From Ryuthela nishihirai (Eukaryota > Arthropoda > Arachnida > Araneae > Heptathelidae), in the NCBI GenBank assembly GCA_038380435.1, contig JAWZYU010000121.1, positions 620,001 to 684,000 of the forward strand: DNA of 64,000 bases. Reading direction: 5' to 3'. Both the position numbers and the translations under genes were made by a program. This document shows positions 44,717 through 54,967 of the stretch, piece after piece. Every line of letters starts with the position of its first letter. The first letter of the stretch is position 1. A model generated the notes under the pieces. It searched no databases. It was not told the DNA's origin and saw nothing but the letters and a program-made list of their open reading frames with translations.

Positions 44717-46824
44717 TTGTTCTGTCGACACTCGTCGTGCCTGCAGCGGGGGAGGGGTATAGTTGGCAGTTGCGTGGACATTGGTCTCTAAACTTCTTTA
44801 TAATGCAGCCAATGCCAATTATCAGTGCTTCAATGATACTGTTTGTGATCCACGACATTGTTCGCTACAGCGACTGCCGAATTTAGCTAGCACACTCATG
44901 TTTTAGGAGCGTTCCTTTGCATTCGCACAGTTGTTTGTTGATAAGTCCTATTATTCTGTTGATTATCCTCTGCGCTCGACGGCTTTACATTTTTATATTG
45001 GTCAATAGGGGCCAACGGATGTTTCAGCTGCACCCTGTTTATCTCTTGCTCAGCACAACTTTTTGGACGATAAAAAATGGCGAACATAAAGGGGCCAAGG
45101 TATTGATGATGGCGACAACCATGGCCAATTCAGTCGTACCCTGCACCCCCAAAGTTGCTAAGCTGCTTGTGTGCAACAGAAACACTATTCTGCACTGTTG
45201 TTAGGTTGTCTTTTCCCATTTGTTTAATTTACATGTGGAACGAGAAAGTGAATACGGGAATATGCATAGGCGTCGGTTAAAAGTTTCCAGGTGGGAGAAG
45301 GATTGCTTCAGGGTGACAGGCAAAAGAGAATCATTGTTTCAAAATAGAAACTTTTATGTCTAGCCTTTCATAGCTGAGTATAGTTGCAAAGAAGCAATCA
45401 TCATACATCACACTAAAATGAAATTAAGTTTGTCAGAAAACGAAACAATAGGAAGGTGGTTGAAAATTCATGTAAAAATGTTTTCCATAAAAATAAAAAT
45501 TCTGAAGATAAAAGAAAACGTGATAAAATTGTTTTTCGTTTACAGAAAACATTAATTTTTGGCACATATAATACATTTTTGCATAAATTGATTTTTAAAA
45601 GTTTCCAAGGGAATTTCCCATGGGCAATTCCTCCTTCCCCTCCACTGCCGACGCCCATGTATACAAGCACACATATACATCGATGTCAAATTTAGAAAAT
45701 TGTTTTGAGTCGGGTGGATAAGTACTCAGGATACCTGTACAAAACAATTCTGTCACTTGAAGGCATTGTCTTCTTCATTTCCAACTAATACCCGAAGCTA
45801 GCAGCATACCTAACTGGGTTGAAGGTAAGGGTTATAACCATCGTCCTTGAAGGGTTGAATATTTCAAAGGCAGTCCCTTAAAATCAGTCTCGAGCATGTC
45901 TTCATTACAACTGTTAGTGTAAACCTCTTCTCGTAATATACATCTCGAGTGGAATAAACATTCAGTTTAGTTAGTCAACTCCTTCATGTCGACTCTTCTG
46001 AAAGGTCATGAAATCATTCTTATGCATTGATATCAATCTCAGATGAGAAATGTTTCGAACCAGGCATGATATTAACCACGACGTAGATATCTCCACCCAG
46101 GTGAATACAATTTTCTCTGAATTTAGTAAAGACGAATTAGAGTTATTTCCTGACCTTTCAATTCAGTTAAATCGACAATTGAAGAATTAAGCGAAAAGAA
46201 AACTGACTTTTGGTGAAGTGAGAACAGAACCAACGAAATTTACAAACTTCGTATTATATTCGAAATATATATTACTCCCTGTTTCGAAGTGCTAGCTGGA
46301 GGCAGAGAGATACTTTGACTTAAATTAAAATAGGTTTTACTCTAGTAAGATAATAAAAAAACTTGCATTTTCCACAAACATTGCTAGAATCATTTTTATG
46401 TATGTCCTCTTTGTTTCAAAATCGTAACTATTTTGAAATCACATTTCTGTATTAATTAGTAGAGTAAAATTCACAATCATATATTGTTATTTTTGAATAT
46501 CGGCCTTTAAAACATATTGTAGATTCTTGCACTGGATGTTAATAATTGATGACATTTGAAACGTATAAATATTTTGCTCACTATTGATAAGAATATTAAG
46601 AACAATAAGAATTAGCTTTTTCTTTATTGGACTCTGTGTATTATGCTGTTTCTCAACTCGTGGAGAGTGAAGGTCGTCCATGTTGGCTGCGATGTCTGCA
46701 ACATAAATTTGATGAATTCAGAGATAATCATTACACTTTTTTGAAATTATGAATAAAATTATTACGAAGTTTCTCAGTGCACCTTTATGTTGTTCGCAAA
46801 GTCATTGTATGGACTCATATATCA

Positions 46825-46875
46825 AAGGATAGTTGCGTTAACGATATACAAGTTGTCGTTAACGAAACTATCCTT
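46825..46875. repeat. 20-bp inverted repeat (hairpin)
   Basis: Arms 46825-46844 and 46856-46875 are complementary with one mismatch and an 11-base loop; the core is GTTAACGA and TCGTTAAC. Confidence 0.85.
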
Positions 46876-47498
46876 CGATACAATACAATAATAACTATTC
46901 TTTTGCCCTTTCGTAATTAAAACTTATTCTTAATAAATAATTAATATATTTTTATAATTAAAAAATAATAAAATTATTGCATTATTTAGAGCCAAACATT
47001 TAAATGATTAATATAAAACCAAAATGCATACGTTACGTAAAATTATTGTATTTTATCGCATAGTACTAATATTCTTTGATATATGGTCAGTGGGGCATGG
47101 TTTTTAAAAATTTGAGAACCACTATCTATGACATTTTTGTATTGGATGCAATAATGACATCAATTGTATATTCAAGAGACTGCCTTAAGAAAGCATCATT
47201 CAAGTACTTAAGGAGATTGTAGACTTTTAATAATATCCAGAAATATAAACCCTTGTGTATGCCACTGCACATTATTATTTTGCACTCTAGGCCATTTTAT
47301 TGTTGGACGTTCGTTTTAACGAAATGTGTTTTGCACGTTTCATTCCGTTTTCTCATACTTTATTTGACTAGGCATTTTAACTTAAAGCTATAACAAGAAA
47401 TCAAACTGTCATGTGATTGAAAGGAATCCTGCTGATAAGCCATAAGGCTTAGCAGGGTAATCTATGTATATAACCATACAAAGGCATAATAGAGTTGT

Positions 47499-47522
47499 TA
47501 TCATCATCATCATCATCATCAT
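47499..47522. repeat. (ATC)n microsatellite
   Basis: About seven uninterrupted ATC units. Confidence 0.9.
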
Positions 47523-48109
47523 TAAAAGGTATAATAATGGTTAGTACCAATTACACTTCTTTTAATCGTCTATAATAATATCGGTATTTATCGAGATACG
47601 ACTTTTCACATTAGTTGGGATACAGTTTATCTACATCAGAGATTCTGAAAGTGTGGGGCACAAGGATGTGAAGGTTTTATTTTTAATTATGAACTTGTTA
47701 ACAAGAGGGCTGATGATATGTTAGAGGTGGGGGAGAAAGAGGTTTTTCAAAATCCGAATGCAGGCTATGATGCCGATAGATGTAGTAACCCCTGATCTAT
47801 AGCATTTGAGAGCAAAACTTCTAAGGCATAAAGTTTGAGAAAAGCTTTCATTGCAAATATTACACAGAAAACCTTTACATTCCAGTGGAATGTCTATAAA
47901 AATTACTTTTAATAATTAAACTATCTGTACTAATTTAAAAAAAGTTATGTTTTAAATTGTAAAATTATTATTTTTCAAATGCACATCACAACCATGAAGT
48001 GTTCCTTTTCCACTAAGTTGAAATTTCAATCCTACATTTATCATTAAAAGTTGCAGAAGAAACATAGCAGAAATGAAGCATTTACTAGATTATGTCAAAG
48101 GATGTCTTT

Positions 48110-50600
48110 TCAGATGTGATGAGAAAAAAATGCTTTATTGCAAACAGGCATGAGGCTTCTTATACCTCTGTGCTAAAAGATGATTTCTTAGATTTGATGT
48201 GTGACAAAAGCCAGTTTTCAGTTTGTACTTGAGGCTTTTATTTCGTGTGCATTAAAGGTGAGTTTGGAGAATTGATATGAATTTTTTTCATTCGAAACAT
48301 CATATGCATGAGGCTTGTCTTTTTTGTATGTTAAAAGATGTCTTTACAGATCTAACAACTAAGAAAAATTTCATTGAAAACACCACAGTAATGATTTTCC
48401 ATGGTATGTGTAAAAAGATGGCTTCTTAGAGTTGATGTCTCAGAACAGGCTTTATGAGTCTTCTCTAGACACGAGTCTTCTCTATTGTATGTGTTAAAAG
48501 ATGCCTCTTAGAGTCGAATTCTGAGAAAAACCCTTATAGCAAACATCAGATACATAAGGCTTCTCTTCTGAATGTGTGAAAAAATACATCTCAAAGTCGA
48601 TGTCAGACAAAAAGCTTTAGGGCGGATATCACAAACATGAGGCCTCTGTTTTGCGTGTGTTAAAATATGGTTTTTCAGAGACAATGTCTGAGAAAGGGTT
48701 TTATGGGAAACATCATATATACGAGGCTTTTCTTTCACATCCATCAAAATATAGTTTTTCAGACACGTTTTAGAAAACATGTTATGGCAGACATCATATA
48801 CATGAGGCATCTCTTTTGTGAGAACTAAAAGATATTTCAGAGTCGATGTGTGAGAAAGACTTCATGGCAGACATTACATAAATGAGGCCTGTCTTTTGTG
48901 TGCATTAAAAGATGACTTTTCAGATATGACGACTGAGAAACGATTCTATGGTGACATCAGTACATGAGGATTCCCTTTTGTGTGTGTTAAAAGGTGACTT
49001 TTCGTATGTGACGTTTGAGAAAATGTTCTATGGCAGGTATCACATACATAATGCTTCTCTTTTGTGTGTGCTAAAATATGGCTTTTCAGAGTTGATACTT
49101 GAGAAAAAGGTTTATGACAGACATCACACACATGAGGCTTCTATTTCATGTGCGTTAAAAGATGGCTTTTCACAGTCGATATCCGAGAAAATGCTTTATG
49201 GTAGACATCACATGCATGAGGCTTCTCTTTTGTGTGCATTAAAAGATGGCTTTTCAGAGTTGATGTCTGAGAAAAGGCTTATGGCACACATCACATGCAT
49301 AGGCTTCTCTTTTGTGTGTGTGTGTGTTAAAAGATGGGCTTTTCACAGTCGATATCTGAGAGAAATTCTTTATGGCATACATCACATATATATGGCTTCT
49401 CTTTTGTGTGTGTTAAAAGATTGCTTTTCAGTGTTGATGTATGAGAAAAGGCTTTATGGCACACATCATATGCATGAGACCTCTTTTGTGTGCGTTAAAA
49501 GATGTCTTTTCAAAGTCGATGTTCGAGAAAAGGCTTTATGGCAGACATCACATACATTTGGCTTCTCTTTTGTGTGCGTTAAAAGATGACTTTTCAGGTG
49601 CTATATCCGAGAAAATGTTCTATGGCATACATCACATACATGAGGTTTCTCTTTTGTGTGGATTAAAAGATGGCTTTTCGGATGTGATGCCCAAGAAAAG
49701 GTTTTATGGCAGACATCACATACATGCAGCTTCGCTTTTTTGTACGCTGAAAGATAACTTTTCAGAAACGATATCCAAGAAAAGGCTTTACGGGAGACAT
49801 CACATACATGAGGCTTCTCTTTTGTGTGCGTTAAAAGATAGCTTTTCAGGTGTGATGTGCTACAAAGAGTTCTATGGCAGACATCACACACATGGAACTC
49901 TTTTGTGTGTGTTAAAAATGTCTTTTCAGTGTAGTTGTTAGAGAAAAGGCGTTATGGCAGACATCACATACATGAGGCTTCACTTTTGTGTGCATTAAAA
50001 GGTTTTTCAGGTGCGATGCTCGAGAAAACGCTTCGCTTTATGGCAGACGTCACAAACATAAGGCTTTTCTTTTGTGTGCATTAAAAGACAACTTTTCAGA
50101 TGTGATGTTCAAGAAAAGGCTTTATGGCAGACATCACATACGTGTAGCTTTCTTTTGTGTGTGTTAAAAAATGTCTTTTCAGTGTAGTCAGAGGAAATGC
50201 TTTACAGCAGACATCACATACATGAGGCTTATCTTTTTTGTGCTTTAAAAGATGGCTTTTCAGATGTGATGTTTGAGAAACTGCTTTACGGCAGACCTCA
50301 CGTATATGAGGCTTCTGTTTTGTATCTGTTAAAAGATGTCTGTTGGAATGTAATGTTCGGGAAAAAGTTTTATCACAAGCATAAGGCTTCAACTTTCTGT
50401 ATGTTTAAATATGACTTTGAGTGGCAATGACTTAGAAACGTTTTTATTATTAATGTCTTGGGTATGAGATTCCTCTTTTGTATGCATTAAGCAATACGTT
50501 TTAAGATTTGGCATTTCAGGAAGACCTTTATTGTAAATTTCACCACAACTAAACTTCTTCCTTATATTTTTGAAATGACGGCTTTTCGAATGCAACTGGT
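48110..50600 (-). pseudogene. C2H2 zinc-finger array, decayed (~28 fingers)
   Basis: On the minus strand the 84-bp finger unit recurs for about 2.5 kb. Each unit has the form CDVCHK-F(S)[10 protein letters not shown] with linker TKEKPHV, the fingers of a DNA-binding C2H2 protein. Good runs are 49601-49891, 48946-49131, 48508-48810 and 50096-50392. Between them are shifts and stops, for example a TAG in a linker near 49141-49143 and altered Cys/His near 50450-50590. No effector domain (KRAB, BTB, ZAD) or upstream exon was seen. The longest minus frame is only about 100 codons, so I call it a pseudogene. A live gene with sequence errors is possible but would need many. Confidence 0.82.
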
Positions 50601-51600
50601 TTTCAGCATAAGAATAAAGTTTTTTTTTATTCAGAATATAAATGTGTTTCTCACGTACTTCCTTTGTGGCTAGATAATTAACACAAACATGACATCAATG
50701 GACTTTTTCTCTAGCGTGTTTCAGATGCCTTTTTTTCAATAAACGTTTTACAAGGAATATCAAAATCATTATTTGCCACTATTATATCTGCATTAGATTT
50801 TGTATCTCTTCCTCTATCAGTCTTTTCTTACAGCTATCTCTGCCATAACACTGTACTTTATTAACAGTGAATGGGCGTTTCATCAGATTTCTTCGCCTAA
50901 GCAATATTTTCTGATAAGAATAACAAACATAGGAATTCTTATTTTCACCATTTTGTTTATAAAATTAAACTCCTTATCAGAAATCTTTTATTTTTTGTGC
51001 ACACATTAAGTAAATAGTAATTATTGTACATTAAGAAATGCTTCTACAGGAATACTAAAGCTGTCTTCTGTGTCTTGTGTGCAGCATTTTAGTGTTTATC
51101 CCATGCAGACTTGTTAGAAAATATCTCTACGAATGATATATTCATCTTGTGTATTGTAGCCTACTTTAAGAAGAAATTTATTTTACTAATAATATGACAT
51201 ATTTATCTCATAGGAATAAAAACCTTTGTAAATTATGGATTATGAGTTTCTGTGAAAAAATACACTTCTTATGCCATTAAATATTTTGAATTTCTTAGCT
51301 AGTCATTCCATCGCAATCTATTATTTGCAACAACAATGTGAAAGTGCAAAAGTACATATCGTAAAATAAAGAACGCAATGAAGACAGCATACTTCGTGGC
51401 AACACCTTCTACCTAAGGAAATAAAACAAGATAACTGAAAGGAATTATCATTTAGAACCTATTTAACAAACGCTGCAATTATTACTATATAGAAATGTTT
51501 AATCTGTCATTCCACTGAATGAGTGCGTTCTTTTAATATTTAAAAATAACACAATATATTTAAAGTAAAAACAATAGGTGTAAACAGAATAACGTATATC
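50601..51600. other. AT-rich stretch without a gene
   Basis: No family recognised; short frames at 50800-51009 (plus) and 51540-51725 (minus) look random. Confidence 0.45.
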
Positions 51601-52600
51601 GCCTCTGACGCATATGGGAATCGGATTTTCGAAGAGAATAAAGTTTTTCGTTTACCTATTTTTGCACTACTTAAATGTTTTAATTCAACAAACCGATCAA
51701 TGGATAAATGATGGGGAAAATGCAAATAAATATTTGCATTTTCCCCATCATTTATCCATTGATCGGTATAAAAATATGATGATGCAAATAAATATTTGCA
51801 TTTTCCGCATTATCCATTGCGAAGTATTTATTTAGCGAATTGTATTGCAAAGTATTTATTTAGTAACTATAAAACATAAAAAAGGTAATTGTCTTTTATT
51901 TCTTAAGTTTAAAAAGTGGAATTTTCTCACACCCCTCTGAGGAAAGGGGACAGATTATTGCTCTCAGTGGAACTGACACTCTACCACCAAAATTTCAAAT
52001 TTGTACCATAAACAGATCGCTTGCAACATTCGTTAAACGTTTTGCCGTTTCCATATATAGTGATGTTTAACGATATAAATTGAAACCACATAAATATTTG
52101 AAAAATGTGAATTATCATATTTTGTTAGTGCCAATCCAAAGAAAAAAAAGAATTTTCCATATATCTATTGAAATAAAACACTTTCGCTTGCCACCCACCC
52201 TGGACGTAAGGGATGAATTCATTGCTGACAATGGAACCTTCGTGGCCTAACTAACATTTCACGTTTCAAGTCTAAATACATAATTTGCAATATTCGTTAA
52301 AAAATTTGGTATTTTTGACTTTTCCACCGTTAGAAGGCGCATTGATAGCTTTTGGGAAATTCGGAAAGTTCAAATACCTATCCAACCCAAAATGAATTTT
52401 AGTATATCCCTAGAAACACACAATTATCTCTCGACTCAAACAAGTTGCATTGCATTTCCCTCTCCCCCCCGAGTTACAGGGTAATTCTTGCTTACAGAAA
52501 ATTCCTGACTTTCACATTCCACCACTAAAATTTCAATTTTCTAGCATAACTAAATCGTTTGAAATATTCGTTTAAAATTTTCAAATTTTTCCACCATTAG
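51600..52600 (+). repeat. Family D repeat array
   Basis: Landmarks 'cataaacagatcgcttgcaa', 'atacataatttgcaatattc' and 'cataactaaatcgtttgaaa' lie near 52009, 52275 and 52540, spaced about 267 bp. The leading part (51600-51960) matches 24740-24930 and 38450-38700 ('ataaagtttttcgttt', 'cccctctgagga-aaggggaca'). Confidence 0.7.
51693..51766. repeat. Perfect 35-bp inverted repeat (74-bp palindrome)
   Basis: Arms 51693-51727 and 51732-51766 are exact reverse complements with a four-base AAAT centre. A third, partial copy of the inner 'tgcaaataaatatttgcatt' block follows at 51784-51803. It sits inside a family D unit. Confidence 0.95.
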
Positions 52601-54009
52601 AATAATTATATTATTATATAATATAATTATATTTAGTTATTATAAATAATTGACTTCTCTGCACCTGTTATGTCAGCTCACGCCTGTCCAATTTTTCGAT
52701 CGTCCTGCAAACCTAAACATTTTAATATACTACCGCCTCCGTAAATTTTGTCACATTAGCATAACTTCTTGCAAGTGTTGCTTTTCTTTCTGTAGTGTAT
52801 TTATTTATGCTCCATACGTATACCCTCATCACTCAATTTACACGACAGATAGGTTCCACGTAATCACATTGTAAATCGAAACCAACAACTTATGGAAATA
52901 CGGTCGATAGGTTTCAAAAATATCGTTCTCATGAATAAAACTGTTGAACCTATTATTTATACATTTTTATTCCAAATTTTCACTTCAGCAGTAATAATAA
53001 TTAATATATTCTCATGTATTTCTTTCCGATTACAAAAAAGACTCATCATTAACGTACACGTATACTACTGAAATTTAAAACGAAATTTTGAACAATAATA
53101 TTAATGAACTGAATATAAATTAGAAATAAAGTACTTACGAATCATCTGTATTTAAGTTAAAAGTTGCTGAATATGAGATAAATTGCCGAATGTTTCTAAT
53201 AAAAGCATTCAGGTGAAATAAACTTTACAGTCATCCGTAAAGTCTATTGAAGCCGAATGTAAATGTATATACATTCGGATTAACTAACATTCCCTTCCCT
53301 GCTCTTCCTATATAAAAGACTGTGATAAATAGAATTAAATCACTGAAGGATGCTAGTGAAGCTGCTTCTAGTATATACACAATAAAGTAGGGATATTTGC
53401 TCTGAACATTTAAGCTTTGCATAATTTTTCGGTGTTTTTGAATATTGAATCAGTCTTTGGCATTATAAAAATCCCGCCATAACTAAACCCTTTAACTAAA
53501 TTTGTAATCAATGATGCGCCAGAAAAGTCCGAAGGGGGGAGGGGAGATTTGTTATGATCGAATCTCTAATTGTCGAGCATTGTATTACAACATATCTGAT
53601 ATTTAAGCCCTCCCCCTCATCTTTCCTGGATACGCCAATGTTTTTAATGTTCACGATTTATTGCAGCTTTACTAATTCGTTACAACTATAATCCATTTCG
53701 TTTTAGTGTTTTTTCCTAATGCCGAATTCACAGTAACCACAGATTTATATGGCCAAAATCTGTCATTACTGTGCGACAAGGTCCCACAGACTTAGTTTGA
53801 CATTCAGGTCCAACCGAACAGTCCAGGATTGATCCAGTTTACCGTACTCGTGTTTGGAAGCAGCTTTGACTGCTCAGGCTAAGAACTTTTGGAATGGCAG
53901 AAGAAAATTGCCTCCTGAACTGAAGTGTCATCTGATGTTTGTGGCGCTATCTGAAGGCCAATCCTAAGTCCGTCCAAGTTTCCGTAGCGTAAATATCGGT
54001 CTGGCTGTC
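52601..54009. other. AT-rich stretch without a gene
   Basis: It starts with a TATA-rich near-palindrome (52605-52650). A less AT-rich part at 53750-53990 has no open frame and no family that I recognise. Confidence 0.45.
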
Positions 54010-54203
54010 TCATGGCCGAGTTGTTAGCATGCTTGGCTACTGATCAGTGGGACCTGGGTTAGAGCCCCCGGTAATGGCATGGATATTGCTTTTGTCTTTC
54101 TGCTGAGGTCAGGCCATCCTCAGAAACATACAACTATGGCATATAAACTGACAGGCTCCTGTCAGACCTCTGTGGTAAGCTGCTGCTTGAGGTATTTATT
54201 CAT
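54010..54203 (+). repeat. SINE family A, full length
   Basis: Runs from 'tcatggccgagttgttagca' through a B-box variant 'gggttagagcccccggtaat' and 'actgacaggctcctgtcaga' to 'gctgctgcttgaggtattta'. Confidence 0.9.
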
Positions 54204-54359
54204 TTTAAAACGTTGGTCTTGTGTGCTGTTGCCTACATTCATTGGCTTGTGTTCTTGTGAAGATGATCCCATTGTGCGAAAGATTTCATGTTGTAATTCA
54301 TTGAACTGTTTCGTGAGAATGAGTTTTGATTTGCAAATAATATTGAAAGATTATCATAA

Positions 54360-54720
54360 CAGAAGAAAACTAGAACAACGCATATTACCTCTAGCGCATA
54401 TCAGAATCTCGATTTCAAAGAGATTGAAGTTTTTACCTTTTCCTACTGTTTCATTCCTTAAAAGTCTTAATTTCAGCTAGTGGATGATCAAAAAAATGTA
54501 TATATTATTTAATTACTGATTATACAACATAAAAATATTCGTCTTTTAATTTTTATTTTTAAAACGTTGCATATCCCAACCTCTTTCAGAAAAGTGGGTA
54601 GAGCACTGACAGTGGAATATCTTTCAAAAACAGTCACTAATTTTTCAAATTTCTATATATTACATATTATTTGGAAACATAGATAACAATGCTGTCATAT
54701 TATATTTAATGCTCTTTAAA
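54360..54720 (+). repeat. Family D unit, decayed
   Basis: 'cgatttcaaagagattgaag', 'attcgtcttttaatttttat', 'gaaaagtgggtagagcactg' and 'cagtggaata' follow the order seen at 24740-24960 and 51600-51990. Confidence 0.55.
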
Positions 54721-54757
54721 GATATATAAATATATTAAAACTAATAAATATTTGACA

Positions 54758-54967
54758 TCATCCTCCTCCTCAAGGAGCCATGGGCTACGGAGGTCCAACC
54801 AGACCGTGCAATTTAATTCTCCAAGCATATCTGTTCTGAGCTACATCTACTGCATCCAGCCACTGCACACCAATTCTAACAAGGTCCTGTTTGACATTGT
54901 CTGCCCACCGCATCCTAGGTCTCCCCTTCCTTCTGAGGCCTCTAGGCACACTGTTCATAACCCTATT
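54758..54967 (-). pseudogene. LINE copy 2, 3' end (downstream of insertion)
   Basis: The minus strand encodes 'NRVMNSVPRGLRRKGRPRMR' to 'HGLVGPP' and a GAGGAG/GATGATG tail. It continues the reading interrupted at 57735, where copy 2 stops after 'NYRL'. The C-terminus is of the GRP-RW-D type found in RTE-like and related LINE proteins. Confidence 0.8.

Larger units (their letters stand above)
44717..48109. other. Long stretch without a recognised gene
   Basis: Several short open frames (44917-45204 plus, 45413-45670 minus, 46487-46681 minus) resemble nothing I know. Noted inside: a hairpin at 46825-46875 and an ATC microsatellite at 47499-47522. Otherwise AT-rich. Confidence 0.5.

Noticed and set aside
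44917..45204. 95-codon plus frame with a hydrophobic N-terminus
   Set aside because: No recognised family, random-looking C-terminus, overlapping minus frame of similar length.
48948..49941. Long plus-strand open frames (213 and 166 codons) with repeated '[13 protein letters not shown]' text
   Set aside because: They are the antisense of the C2H2 finger array; the periodicity is that of the finger unit on the minus strand.
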